In this document: piece after piece, positions 21,346 to 33,155 of the stretch
Layout: each line of letters begins with the position of its first letter
Position numbering within the stretch: position 1 is the first letter of the stretch
Source of the DNA: Chrysoporthe austroafricana
Taxonomy: Eukaryota > Ascomycota > Sordariomycetes > Diaporthales > Cryphonectriaceae
Length of the DNA stretch: 64,000 bases
NCBI GenBank assembly: GCA_001051155.2
Contig: JYIP02000003.1
Location: 434,001-498,000 of the forward strand
Direction: 5' to 3'
Notes under the pieces: model-generated
Databases searched by the model: none
What the model was told of the DNA's origin: nothing
The model's input: the letters and a program-made list of their open reading frames with translations, nothing else
Made by a program: the position numbers and the translations under genes

Positions 21346-21849
21346 CTATATCATAAAACAACTGCCATCGACTCGAGTCTCGTAGAAGTTTCCGCAGCAT
21401 CTCTCTATTTTTCTCAGTCAGTATCATCGTCCTGTTGACTGCTCGGATTCGGGCACGAGGGAACTTTTGGCAGTTGTGAATGTCGTGATTGGTAAATTCC
21501 GCGATAATCTGATCAATGCAACGCAAGTTGTCTAGCAGCTAGAATGGCTGAATTATGGGCACCTCTCTATTACGAGATCGGTTGTCTCAAGGCTGATTGA
21601 TCATAACGCCGTACGAGTCTACGGCCTACTACCCACATCAATGAGCACGAAAGTAATACAAATAGCAGACTTTTTCATGGTATGCTTCAAGGCAAATCGC
21701 CTAGAACATGAATAGACACTGGGGTACACAATCCACAGCACATGAGAGCATGGCGACCAGGCGAGTCCCGTGTATCTTTGAGAACTCGATATCTTCAAAG
21801 AGGTCCCGGCCCAAAGACACGAAATCTTCGACCGAGCCCACACGGCCGC
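21346..21849. other. Intergenic
   Basis: Boundary between the repeat block and the DUF4470/MYND gene; no gene recognised. Confidence 0.35.
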
Positions 21850-24800
21850 CTACTTAGACTCCTCCCCCGCTTCCTCGCACTCCATCCGATGCGTCTTCCA
21901 GTCCTTCTTCTGGCAGTCTATAGAGCAGTACCGAATCTTGAGGCATCGTTTACACTTCTTAAGCGCGCCCCCGCCCCTCGCCTCGGTCGCACCGCAGCTC
22001 CGACACCGCAGCGTCTCGCCGCCCAGCACGCCCATGCCAGCTCCGCTCTCAACGACATTTTTAAGCACCTCCGGGTCGAAGAGTTGCTCTACAAGCGGCG
22101 ACGCGTACACAGGGCTGATGGCGACGCGCGTCGCGAACTGCGAGGCTGTGTCCCACTCAGGCAGGCTGATGAAGTTCTCGGGCAGCCTGCCGGCGCCACA
22201 GCTGCATATAACCTGCTTGCCCGGCTCGGTGCTCAGCGGTATCGTCGTTCCCGGCTCTGTGTACTCACATGCTCCGTGGTCCGTGTGGCTCCAATTCCTG
22301 CACCGCTCGACCAGCGCCGGCAGGGCCTTCTTCCACAGCACGAGCTCAGCATCATCGACGGTGAGGGTGCAGCACTCGAGCGTACGTAGGATAAGTAGGA
22401 ACGTGTCGAGCTTGCCGGACTTGATGAGGTCGGCCGTGAAGGGGATGACTGCAGCGTCTAGGGTGGCGCTGGCATTGGGGGCGTCGAGGCGGATCGCGGA
22501 GATGAAGATGAGCATGTGGATACCCCCTCTTCCTGGGTGGTTGATGGCAAAGAGGCCTGTCTGACCTCCCTGGAGCCCCGAGGCCAGCATGAACATCGTG
22601 AATACGGACTCTTTAAAGTTCATGCGGGCACACGGGGCAAGACTTGACGTGCTGGAATTCAGGATCTCTTCGCGCAGCTTGCGCTCGCGCGCGGAGAAGG
22701 TCCATGAGGCCAGGGTGGTGAGGAACCTGAGCCGCTCTTTGTTGGACACATCGAGAATAGGAAGGCTGTCGAGGTTGAGATGCGGGACACTCAGCGTGGT
22801 AGGTATCAGCGCTCCCGAGTGCTCTGTGAAGACGGTAGGGAGAACGAAATCATCCAGTGCCTGCGAGGTTGCGGGATCTGCAAGCGGCGCTATGATCTCG
22901 ATGTACGCTGATGTCCGGGCAATACGTGTCCTGCTCCCGTTCTTGGTAATAGGCACTGGGAACTTGAGAGTGAAGACAAATTCTTCACTCCCTAGGATGA
23001 TTTGAAAGATGCAAGGAGACGTCTTGCGTATTTCCACGGCAACCTTGTCAACTAGTAACTTCCTGCCTTTGGCGGATGTCACGGCAAGGTGGCCAGTGAT
23101 GAAAGTGATGGAACCTGATGAGTCGAGTTCGCACGAGAAATGCGGTTCACATTCGCTATTGTCAGATAGACACCGATACTCCAGCTGCAGGCTGTTGTAC
23201 ACGGGATAGCCAGTCTGATTTGCCGGGTATTTAGTAATGTGCACGGTGGCTGTGTTGTCCAAAGTGGTACTGAAGATCTCTGCGACGTCGCCCATGTTGG
23301 CGGCATGCCCAGATTCTTCCTGATGTAAGATGTTGCTCCGTACGCGCAGAGATACCTGAGACTGGCTAGGATCGTGCTGTACTGATCTTGCTGGTACGCA
23401 GAATGATACAATTATATCCCGATTCGCAACCTCGACACGTCTGTCTTGCCAGATTGATACTAAAAGCTCAGAGCTGCCAGGCTGACCAAATGTCTCAAGA
23501 GTGCCAAAGGCGACCTGAACATCGTCAAATAGGCAATGTGAGGGGTTCTGACCCGCAGTTTGGCTTGAGATGCAACCCTGAATCGCAAAAGGAGTATCAT
23601 GCAATACGTGTGCCTGGTAGACAACTTTCCACCGATCTTTGGGGACTATAATCGTGATGTAGACTCCATCAGAGATGTTGGACGGCGTTGAAAGTGTGCT
23701 CTTTTTTGTCTGTGCATCTTCATCGTCTTTAGACCTGGCTGGACTGTGCAACCCCTGCATTGACAATGCAAGTGAAAGTTGTGGCTGAGCGATCATGTCG
23801 AGGACCCGCTCGCAGACAATCTGTCTATCAGTATCGACGCACTGCATTAGCCGCTTAAGAAATGCCACGAAGCTCCCATGATGATAATTCAGGGATGCGT
23901 TGTCTTGCTTCACGATCTGCTTCTCGGCCTGTAATACGCCCCTGGATTTTCCGGCCAACATATGTTCATAGACAACCAGAACGTGGGCTGCTAGACCAGT
24001 CGCATTCGCCTTGAGCTGTACCCAGGGCGGCTGACCACTTAAGTGCCGATTCTCTTTCCACGATAGGCGATGATGAATACTAGATATCGAAGGGGCGGTC
24101 TGAGCATTCGAAGCGGCAAGCATATACTCGTCAACATTTGACACTGTCGTTGCATCGGTCCAGTATTCCACAGGACTGATCCCGAGGAGCGTGGACACCG
24201 TCTTCAGCGGCCCACAAAGGAGGCCGTCGATTTTGTCTATCTCTGTGACAGGACCGTCTGTCGTTGTCTCTGTGCATAGCATGGCCCACGGTCTGTTCCG
24301 AAGCAAAGGCCCGGCTGACACGAGGACGTTCAGTGTCCCCACAGAGTCGGAAAGGTCTGACGTCTCTATGACGTCGAATCGTCTTGGAGCTCCTCGCCGC
24401 GCGTACTCGCATGGATCTAATTCGAGCTGTTCTGAGCTGAATTGCCGCTTGTAGAGGTTGGAACAGGTATTTTCTGTCTGGATCAGGTGCTGGAGTGTGT
24501 GACAGAATGCGAGACAGTCCGCCGATATGAACCGTACAACGACGTGTCGTGATGACAAATCCTGAAAAGCTTCCGTCCATTTTGAGAACTGGAGCTGAGC
24601 AGCTGAGGCAAGACTCGATTCAAATGCATGCGCCTCCTCGGACTGGGGGGCCCGTAGCGGCGAGGTCTCCGCGAGCTGTGCTTCGGCTGTCGCCAGATGA
24701 AAGCTCGAAAGGGGATTGCAAGTGGGTGACAGGATGTTGACGTTGTGAGAGGTGGCGCCGATCAGAGGGATCGCAAAAAGAGGATTCGGGGTAGTCTTCT

Positions 24801-25624
24801 CTCCGCCAGCGCTGCCGACCGTACCTGTTTCCAGCCAGGATTCCACGGCAGTTATCAGCTCAGCGTCCCCCAACGACTCCATTCCTAAAGGCGCGGCTGC
24901 CCTGGCGGCTCGGTGTTTCAATGCCTCTACTCGATTCCTGTCATCTTTGAGCACTTTTGTCCTCTCCAACGCTGCGGCGAAGTTAGACTGGTGCTGATTT
25001 GCATCCTTGAACGACAACACAGCGTGATACTGAGACCAAATGTCATGGACTGAGCTGAGTGTCTCAGCGTCCCCAAATCGAATCTTGTCACCGAACGGTC
25101 CTTCTCTCCAATCGCTGAGAGAATAGGATAGATCAAAAAGCTTGCTAACGTGTAGCCGCAGTATTCGAATTGATTCATCGTCGAGGTACAAATCGTAGTG
25201 CAGGTTCCAGAGGACATGCGGGGGAGCAGGCGTCTCTCCCGCAACGAGTAGCGTCAAGAAGAGCACGTTGCGTGCTATAAAAGATCAGAGATGAGAATTA
25301 ACATACGAGGCAGTTAGACATACCAACTACTGCATCATCCACATCACAGCAGGTGATGTCTAGCTCTCTGAATGCCGACATCCTTGAGCCTGCCGAATCA
25401 AGCGGTTAGTAGCTCGATCGTGGCCTAGGAGCGTACAGCGACTGACGGGAAGTCTTCTCCTCAAAGCAAGTGTACAAGATGTGTCTCAAGTCGCGGCAGC
25501 CAAGGAGCAGGATGCCCGCGTCCACGGAGCCCTCAGGCGGCATATATCGCGTCAGATTCACCGCAGGCGTGTCCCCTAAAGGGCTGAAAATGTGGACGGG
25601 GCTGAAGAGTGATGGCGTGAGCAT
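21850..25624 (-). CDS. DUF4470 and MYND zinc-finger protein
   Basis: Exons 25624-25437, 25382-25324 and 25274-21850 total 1,224 codons (1,223 residues). The N-terminus carries the fungal DUF4470 pattern: FSPLGDTPAVNLTRYMPPEG, then DAGILLLGCRDLRHILY, then LDITCCDVDDAVVARNVLFL across the second intron. The middle ~900 residues show no other domain I recognise. The C-terminal ~45 residues are a MYND zinc finger, CRSCGATEA...CKRCLKIRYCSIDC...H..EC, usually a protein-protein interaction module. Intron 1 joins by a GTACGC donor and AAG acceptor after a CTAAC branch; intron 2 is 49 nt. Function unknown; the family is common in filamentous ascomycetes. Confidence 0.85.
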
Positions 25625-26630
25625 GATGAGACCTGTGGCTGACCAGCCAGAATGAGTAGAATAGAGGTGAAGAGGAGAGGTGTAGAGAAGAGACGCAGAC
25701 GAAAGATGCAGAAGAGAGGCGAGGGACTGGATATCCAAGTAGTTCGTGTACTGAGCAGTACAAAGCTAGCTCCAAGGACGCCTTGGACCTCGGCGTTTAG
25801 TCCTGGACCAGCACGGTTATAAGCTCGGCGCCTACAACCCTAACCCGAGTGGTAATTTTTTTTTTTTTTTTTCCGCAGTGAAAGCCCAGGGTTCTCCCAG
25901 GACCCGCCGACGTCCTGATTTATCCTGTTAGCCACAACGACAATAATAATACCAAGATTGAGCCGTAAATTACAAGGGAAATTAAAGTACCTTCTCCTAC
26001 ATCAACTACTGAGCCCCTCTATATAGTTTTCTTGCTCCTCAGTGGTCTAACATAATTCCTCTCCCACATTCTTCCAGGGAAGATTCTCGACCGCCTTGTG
26101 CCCCCAGACCTTCATCGTTACACTCTAGAAGTAAAATTGACTTGATTCGAGGCTGAAGCTGCAGAATCAAACATCTCAGCTGACTGTGACATTTCAGAAT
26201 CCCGTCTACTCAGCGTAGGAGGCGCGCATCCACACATGTTCATCCTCTCCGGCCCAAACGGGTAGCACGCACAATGCAAGTCTAAGTCCATCGATTTTTT
26301 CACGATGCGTTAAATCCCCCACGCTGGGCTGTGATCTTCGAAGTATTTGCAAATAGCCCGGTCCTGTGAAGTGGGATTATTTGATTGAGAAGCAAACAAT
26401 TTCAAGTACAGATTTTGTGGATGAAACGTAAAGTAGCTACAAATACTAGGAGAATTTCCATAATAGTCTCGGTTGGGATGGCTTAACCAGGTCGTCCTCA
26501 TCGTAAATAGATATAGAAGACCTCGGAATTCAAAGTGTCATGGCTGTATCGATGACCTCCATGCTGCGTCCCGACGTTGAAAGCTAGATTTGTCCTGTCC
26601 GCCCTCTGTGTGGTTTGAACATGCAGATTC
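25625..26630. other. Intergenic with a T17 tract
   Basis: Separates the DUF4470/MYND promoter from the 3' end of the xylanase gene. There is a 17-T run at 25856-25872. No gene recognised. Confidence 0.4.
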
Positions 26631-27368
26631 TCAGCCACTGATGACATATTGTGAGTTACCGCCCGCATTGCCCCAGCCCTCGGTCGCCAATACCTGGTAA
26701 TCTAGCGTCCCTAAGTTCAGACCCAGCTTGGCCCACGCGTCAAAGTGGCAACTCGTCGTAACAGTGCCGTTTCCAGGTCGCGCGGTGCGGCGGTTCGAGA
26801 TGTACTGCTCGAAGGTCGTCGTACCGGCTATCGAGGGCTGATTCACCTGCTGGTGCTGCCAGATGTCGTAGGTGGATCCGTCGCAGTCGACAGTGCCGAG
26901 CTGCGTGCCCTGGGCCGAGCCCTTACCGTCGCTGGCGTACTCCTGCACGTAGTACTCGACTAGAGGGTTCCTAGACCAGCCGTAGACCGAGACCAGGACG
27001 GTCCCGGCGGTTTGGGAGGTGGCACCGCCAAAGGTGATATTTCTGAGTTAGTCGTTAGACAGTATAGCTAGCCGCGTGGAGGGTTTCCAGTCGTCAAGAA
27101 GATGTAGTTACCTAGTTGTGCCTGCAGACCAGCCCTTTCCGACGACAAAGTCTCCTGCGCCAGAGAAAGAGACCGAGTACCCGTTGCTTGTAGGTGAGAA
27201 GTTGACGCTGCCACTGGTCATATAGTCCTGGTTATAGTCTTGGCGGCGTGCGAGGTTGTCGACTCCCAACAAAAAGTCGGGGGCATCGGCATCAGGATTA
27301 GCGGCAGGGGCTGCGAGACCCCCAGTGATGGCGAAGACCGCAATGACGAAGTTTGTTAGCGCAATCAT
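26631..27368 (-). CDS. Secreted endo-1,4-beta-xylanase, glycoside hydrolase family 11
   Basis: Hydrolyses xylan outside the cell. Exons 27368-27112 and 27042-26631, with a 69-nt intron (GTAACT...CTCAG) and phase kept, give 222 residues. Residues 1-19 (MIALTNFVIAVFAITGGLA) are a signal peptide, followed by a propeptide ending at a dibasic site (LARRQ). GH11 hallmarks: GDFVVGKGW, VYGWSRNPLVEYYV with the catalytic nucleophile Glu, DIWQHQQVNQPSI, a Trp/Arg-rich FEQYISNRR strand, and the acid/base Glu in VLATEGWGNAGG. The first beta-strand region before GSVNFSP is short compared with the YYSFW-type GH11 enzymes, so this is a short-N-terminus subgroup. An upstream non-ATG start at 27386 is rejected. 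Confidence 0.92.
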
Positions 27369-27460
27369 GTTGGATGTGCAGGTCAAGTTGCAATCTTACA
27401 GTTGGTTGCCCAGATAGAATGCTGCCATGAAGGAACGGTGGCCTAGGCGACACTTGACAA

Positions 27461-27466
27461 TTTATA
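27461..27466 (-). promoter_or_regulatory. TATA box of the xylanase gene
   Basis: TATAAA on the minus strand about 95 bp upstream of the ATG at 27368. Confidence 0.5.
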
Positions 27467-27747
27467 TTCCTGAGTAGCCCTTGATCTCTTTCCACGCATT
27501 GTGTTTTGATTCATAAATTCATATGGAAGTCGTAGCTCCGACCATCCGTCCCAAGTTACCTAGGGAGTTATTGGTCATGGGTTTGCCTGGAAAGAGACCA
27601 ATGTCTGCCCAGGATTCATTAAGAGGCAAGGTAGGGCATGAATCGGATTCGAGCCTCGATTATATTATACTTGGGAAGGCTTGGCAAGCGGCGGGATTAA
27701 GTTTCTCAGTCATACCAGACGCAAGTCTGTTTCATGGTTCCGTTCAA

Positions 27748-27754
27748 TTTAGCC
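27748..27754 (-). promoter_or_regulatory. Candidate XlnR/Xyr1 binding site
   Basis: GGCTAAA on the minus strand, about 380 bp upstream of the xylanase ATG. This is the consensus for the fungal xylanase activator XlnR/Xyr1. A 7-mer alone is weak evidence; location upstream of a xylanase raises it. Confidence 0.35.
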
Positions 27755-29030
27755 GTCCGAGCCGCGACCCCGCCACAACATTTTATTAATAGTGCTATTA
27801 ATGACTTGCACATGGGAAGCAGGTACTCGTCTAAGCGATACAGCACCGCATCCAATCTGTAGTATCTTTATGGAACAATTCAAAGCCCTGAAAGCCATCA
27901 TGTGCTTTTAGGTTCACAAGCTAGAACACATGCGCCGCCCACAATGTAGTAGTCGGCGGAAAGGAACATCGACAAACACAACGAGCGCGCCAAGAGTCGA
28001 ACCTCATGGGGAGAAGAGATTTGCGTGGCCGAAGGTCTGAGAAACCCTACAATTCGTCATTGCACTTCGTCCGTCTGAGGCTATCACATCGGCCAAGTCT
28101 GACGAAGGCTAATTACGAAATTTTGGTGGTAGATCATGAAGCTGGAACTTCTATCCAACATGGTTCCTCCATGATGACGTCATTCGGCGTCCTCATCTAC
28201 ATCTTTTGATTTCAGATACCACTCAGCTTCGTCGTCTCTGTGATGCACTTGAAAGCCCCTAAACTGATATAAGTTTCAGCGAGAGTCTCGAAACCAGCCA
28301 CAGTCTTCTGCCTTCAACACTGGCGACTACTACTACTGGTGTATTACTAACTTCGAACTTTGCAACCTCGGGCGCAAGGAACCTGTCCGAGTTGTCAAGC
28401 ACGACAGTTTTTTTCCTGAGATTATCATCCGAAACTTGTTCAGTGACTATTAGCTACCAGGCTCCAGGCTCCCAGCTAAATGGCACTACAGCGGGCCTAG
28501 AGAGCCGCGAACCTCAGCGAGGATCAAGTCGCATCCTCCACCGTTGCTGCACTGGGTAATGTTGGGATTCGTTGATACGCACTGATTCGGTCTAGTACAG
28601 TGGAATTTAGACACGCCCAAGCCTAGTTATATTGTAAGTAGCCTCATAAGCTCCTAAATTATTGTGTGGCTGCCCTCAATCGTTTCCCTTTGGTTGGCGG
28701 CACGCACCTATACATGCAACATTGTGGGGCCCCGCAGGCCTCCTGCAGCTCGGAGATTCAGTCTTCAAAATTTAAAGAGGGCCATCCTACAATTGAATTT
28801 CTCACGGGGCAATCATCACGCGTCACCTTCAAGCGGGCGTGCTTGAGGCTCACGAAATCACTTCATTAGCATTCCTCGCGCTATGTGCAGTAGGAAAGCA
28901 TCGCAACAAACAATTTGTTTCAAATAGGCTCATCTGATCGCCTTGATGCGGCTGGTAAATTGAGTACTCCTGGTCCTGTGAAGAAGCACCACGCCACCCA
29001 GACAGAATTTCTGCAAATACGGTCGGCGAA
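27755..29030. other. Intergenic
   Basis: Shared upstream region of the xylanase (minus) and BTB gene (plus). No gene or repeat recognised. Confidence 0.4.
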
Positions 29031-30200
29031 ATGTGTCAAACAGTTGAAGTGATCCCAGATGGGGACTTGCTAATCAGTCTCGCCATCCCTCTACAAAGTT
29101 GGGTCGTTGGGGACGATCAAGCTCCAACAGATTCGCCGGCCGACGGCCAGGAGCTGAATCATACCGAGACAGAACACCGTCCTTCTACACAAAGTGTGGA
29201 TGCAATCGATCACAAATCGGAGGCCGAAATAAGGTTCAAAGTGTCTTCAAAGCACCTCACTATAGCATCACCTCGCTTTCACAAAATGCTATCAGGGGAC
29301 TGGATAGAGGCAAAGACAGTATATCTAGATGGATGCCGGCACGTGCACTTAGAGGCAGACTTCGATTCGGAGGCCCTCCGGATTCTGCTCGCGATTCTTC
29401 ATGGGAAGACCCGCGCGGTTCCGAGATCCCTCGATCTTGAGATGCTGACCAAGGTGGCTGTATTGGTGGACGACTTCGGATGCCACGAGGCAGTGGACAT
29501 TTGGTCGGATATGTGGATTCAGAAATTGGAGAATCCGCTCCCGACTACTTCTGGTCCGGATCTCATCAGCTGGATTACGATTTCCGTCGTCTTTCATAAG
29601 CCGGCTATCTTCGAAAAGGTCACGCGCGTAGCCATCCTGAACGATTCGAGCGCAATGAACACTACGGGTCTTCCGGTGCCTCAGAGCGTGGATGGTAGGT
29701 TCAAATCTGAACGACTAAATATGAAGTTTCCACTAACAGGCAACCTAGAGAGCGTAAACCGCGTGAGAGAAGAGTCAATTCAGCATCTCCTGAACGTTCT
29801 TTATAGGCTTGTTGATGATTTACGCGAAGAGAACGACTTATACACCTTCGAGGACCGTTGTTTGCTGCTTGGCGCCTTGCTCAGGCAAATGGGAACGTCA
29901 GGAATTCCATGGTCTCGACCCGAAGCTCCATTCTCCGGCTTCAGCTTTACACGGCTGGACCAAGCTATCAGTTCTTTTCAAACTCCAGATTGCGGCTGCA
30001 ATGATACGATATCCTATTCCACATACCACAAAAGCACTCGAAGGCGTAAGAAGCTCGGACAGCAGTCCATTTGGGGTGAAGTTTTACCTGAATCATTGAG
30101 CCTCTATGACATTCTAACTCCGGAGATTGGGCGAGTGAGAAATAGCATTAAGGGGCTGAATCTGGAAGACCATTCTCGGGGGGCTTTGAAGGACACCTAG
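29031..30200 (+). CDS. BTB/POZ-domain protein
   Basis: BTB/POZ domains mediate dimerisation and Cullin-3 or chromatin contacts; fungi carry large families of mostly uncharacterised members. ATG at 29031. After an acidic, low-complexity start, the BTB-like core spans residues ~65-175: FKVSSKHLTIASPRFHKML, then LRILLAILHG and KVAVLVDDFGCHEAVDIW, the typical fungal pattern. A 45-nt segment at 29695-29739 (GTAGGT...TAACAG) has intron ends, no stop and a length divisible by three. Splicing gives SVDGNLESVNRVREE, which reads better than the unspliced form. Protein is 374 residues spliced, 389 unspliced. Cys-rich DCGCND lies near the C-terminus. Confidence 0.8.
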   Translation: MCQTVEVIPDGDLLISLAIPLQSWVVGDDQAPTDSPADGQELNHTETEHRPSTQSVDAIDHKSEAEIRFKVSSKHLTIASPRFHKMLSGDWIEAKTVYLDGCRHVHLEADFDSEALRILLAILHGKTRAVPRSLDLEMLTKVAVLVDDFGCHEAVDIWSDMWIQKLENPLPTTSGPDLISWITISVVFHKPAIFEKVTRVAILNDSSAMNTTGLPVPQSVDGRFKSERLNMKFPLTGNLESVNRVREESIQHLLNVLYRLVDDLREENDLYTFEDRCLLLGALLRQMGTSGIPWSRPEAPFSGFSFTRLDQAISSFQTPDCGCNDTISYSTYHKSTRRRKKLGQQSIWGEVLPESLSLYDILTPEIGRVRNSIKGLNLEDHSRGALKDT

Positions 30201-30980
30201 GCTGCACATGCGCCTTGCGTCACGAAGGCCACATCTTTTTTTCCACGCAAAGTCCTTCTTTGGAGAGTCGGCAGGGGATTTACGATATTCTGCCCAAGAA
30301 AATCTCTAGAAAATCGATAGGCATATTGCTCATCTGCTTGCAATTTGGCCAACCCTTTACGCATCGTGATTAGGGTGCCGCGCTTGATTTTCAGACGTGT
30401 CATTGAAAGGTCAGTTTCAAATGCTATGGGGACCTCATGCGAGAAAGTGGTATCAGTCGTCCCTGCTTACCTTAAGGCCGGCATTTTTGAGAAAGACATT
30501 GCCGATGAATTTGGCATATTCATACTTCCCCTATGATTATCTCTTCATAGAGTGCGCTGAGCTTACATGAATCCGTCGATCCGGTCTCCTATCACCATTC
30601 ATGTGTATGAATGCGACGACTGCTTATCGACTCTGAGTGAAGCCGTGAGATGTAGTTCAGCCGTCATTGCAAAGCAAAGCCTGCATGATATTCTCCTTTA
30701 TAATATGGCTTTCAAAAATCACTCCGGGTTTGACACGGTTATTATCGCAGAAGACACGGGCGCGTGAGGCGCAAACAACACTGGCTGCCATGTGCTACTT
30801 AGGTGGCACACAGCCGACGTCAGACCCCACTTGTGCAATCGCCGCTCGCGTTAATGCTGTCGAGGCGGGGACCGACAACAACATCCATCAGTAAACACTT
30901 GCACCTGCACAAGCTCTGCAGTACCGCTTACGATCCATCTCTAGCTCTTTCCGTCCAGGCTTAGGAGCATTGCTTCTCAC
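30201..30980. other. Intergenic
   Basis: Upstream region of the ADP-ribosylglycohydrolase-family gene. No gene recognised. Confidence 0.4.
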
Positions 30981-33155
30981 ATGGCCTTGATCCCGGATGA
31001 CTATCTCGAGCGGGTCTACGCCGGCGTGCTCGGGAAACTGATAGGCGTATACCTGGGCCGGCCCTTCGAAGGATGGACGCACCAGAAGATCATGGAGGTC
31101 CTGGGGCCGATCCGCTTCTACGTCCACGACCACCCCAATATGCCAGCTTCACCGTTTAACCCGAGCCTCGGCTCCGCCAGGGACCTCGAGCTGCCGCTGG
31201 TCGTCACGGACGATGACGTCTCGGGGACCTTCACCTTCGTCCGCGCGCTGGAGGAGCACGGCTTCAAGTCTGAGATCACAAGCAAGCAGATCGGAAAGAC
31301 GTGGCTCAACCAGATCATCGAAGGACAGACGATCCTATGGTGGGGTGGGAAGGGGGTATCGACCGAGCACACGGCGTATCTGAATCTGAAGAACGGCATT
31401 CCCGCGCCAGAGAGTGGCTCCATTGCCGCGAACGGGAAGACCGTGGCCGAACAGATCGGGGCTCAGATCTTCATCGACGGTTGGGCGATGGTCGCGCCGG
31501 GCAACCCAAGGTTGGCGGCGCACCTGGCCAGGGAAGCCGGTAGTGTTAGCCACGACGGCGAGTCCGTGAATGCAGCCGTCCTCTGGGCTGCTATGGAGGC
31601 GGAAGCCTTTGTTTCGAAGGATGTCGACCACCTCATCGATATTGGGCTCAGCTTTGTGCCCAGGGAATCTGCGATTGCTGGCCTGGTCGCGGACGTCCGC
31701 GGGTGGCATGCCTCGGACAGCGACTGGCTGAAGACGAGGCAGAGGATCGAAGACAAGTATGGCTACGACAAGTACTGCGGCGTATGTCATGTCATGCCAA
31801 ACCACGGCGTCATGATCCTGGCATTGCTTTACGGTGGGCACGATTTCACCGAGGCAATGCACATCGTCAACACTTGCGGCTGGGACACAGACTGCAACTC
31901 TGGCAATGTCGGCTGTCTCGTTGCTCTGATACACGGCATGGATTCATTCAAAGGCAGTGTGGATTGGCGTGGGCCGGTCGCTGACAGGGCGTTGATATCA
32001 AGCGCAGATGGAGGTTTCTCCATCGCCAATGCGGCGAACATCGCTATGGAAGTCACCAATCTTGGCATTCGGACACTCGGTCTTGCAACCCCAGCGCCGC
32101 CGAAAGATGGCGCTCAATTTCACTTCAGCCTACCTGGGAGTGTTCAAGGCTTCAGGGCCAGTGGTGCTGCTGTTACTCATGAGTATGACCAGGGTGGAAA
32201 CGGCGGTCTTGTGATAAGCTGTTCCGATCTGACGGCTTCCTGTGGCCCCGTCGAGGCCTTGACCGACACGTTCACAGGCAAGGATGTGTTGAAGATGCCC
32301 ATATACCCGTTGATGGCATCGCCTCTTGTATACCCTGGGCAGACGCTGAGAGCGAAGATCCGCGTATCAGGCATTAGCACATCAGAAGTTAACGTGGCCC
32401 TCCGAGTCAAGGTATACGGACCAAAAGATGAACTACAAACCAAGGACGGCGAAGGCGTAGATATTTCGGCTGGCCAGGAAAGAACTTTGGAGTGGACCCT
32501 TCCGGATGACTTTGACAGCCAACCCATACAAGCCATCGGCGTTGCGCTGCGGAAGAAAAGCGGGAGCTTCACAGGCAAGGTGATTCTTGACAGTCTACGT
32601 TGGACTGGCGTCCCAAGGATGGTGCTGAAGAAGCCATCGGCCGGTGAGCGTCCAGGCCAGTTCTGGCTCAAGGCATGGATCAAAGCGGTGGATGGACTGC
32701 ACCCGTGGATGGGATCCCTCTTCTGCATTGTGCAAAACCGAGGAGAAGGCATTCTCATCCACGGCACACGAGACTGGAAAGACTACTGCGTCACTGTCTC
32801 TGACTTCACTGTGAAACTCGGGAGACCTGCAGGGGTCGCCATCCGGGTCAGAGGTCTCAACAGGTACTATGCGTTGGTACTCTCTGGGAACGGCACCACG
32901 GTGTCTTTAGTCAAAGCTTTGGACGGACAGAGGATTGTTCTTGCTTCTGCGGGCTTTTCATGGTCGCTAGATGAAAAATACGAAGTGACCGTGCAAGCGA
33001 GCGGCCCGCGAATTGTAGGGAGCATTGTCGGGACAGCAATCGAGCTGGCTGCCGAGGATGATCAGTTTCGTGGAGGGGGCCTGGGCCTGGTCATCACGGA
33101 TGGGGCATTATCAGTCGGTCCCATCAAGGTCGAGCCAATTGAAGGCAGGCTTTGA
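30981..33155 (+). CDS. ADP-ribosylglycohydrolase-family protein with C-terminal beta-rich extension
   Basis: Single exon, 724 residues, ATG at 30981. Residues 1-375 fit the ADP-ribosylglycohydrolase (ADPRH/DraG-like) fold: GVLGKLIGVYLGRPFEGW, the metal-binding-type DDDVSGTF, HDGESVNAAVLWAAMEAEAF, and WDTDCNSGNVG near the end of the domain, where DraG enzymes bind Mg2+/Mn2+. Family members remove ADP-ribose from proteins or small molecules. The remaining ~345 residues are beta-rich, reminiscent of concanavalin-like or carbohydrate-binding folds (PGQTLRAKIRVSG; GVAIRVRGLNRYYALVLSGN). The fusion suggests a glycan-related or unknown substrate rather than classic protein de-ADP-ribosylation; that is inference. 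No signal peptide seen. Confidence 0.85.
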   Translation: MALIPDDYLERVYAGVLGKLIGVYLGRPFEGWTHQKIMEVLGPIRFYVHDHPNMPASPFNPSLGSARDLELPLVVTDDDVSGTFTFVRALEEHGFKSEITSKQIGKTWLNQIIEGQTILWWGGKGVSTEHTAYLNLKNGIPAPESGSIAANGKTVAEQIGAQIFIDGWAMVAPGNPRLAAHLAREAGSVSHDGESVNAAVLWAAMEAEAFVSKDVDHLIDIGLSFVPRESAIAGLVADVRGWHASDSDWLKTRQRIEDKYGYDKYCGVCHVMPNHGVMILALLYGGHDFTEAMHIVNTCGWDTDCNSGNVGCLVALIHGMDSFKGSVDWRGPVADRALISSADGGFSIANAANIAMEVTNLGIRTLGLATPAPPKDGAQFHFSLPGSVQGFRASGAAVTHEYDQGGNGGLVISCSDLTASCGPVEALTDTFTGKDVLKMPIYPLMASPLVYPGQTLRAKIRVSGISTSEVNVALRVKVYGPKDELQTKDGEGVDISAGQERTLEWTLPDDFDSQPIQAIGVALRKKSGSFTGKVILDSLRWTGVPRMVLKKPSAGERPGQFWLKAWIKAVDGLHPWMGSLFCIVQNRGEGILIHGTRDWKDYCVTVSDFTVKLGRPAGVAIRVRGLNRYYALVLSGNGTTVSLVKALDGQRIVLASAGFSWSLDEKYEVTVQASGPRIVGSIVGTAIELAAEDDQFRGGGLGLVITDGALSVGPIKVEPIEGRL

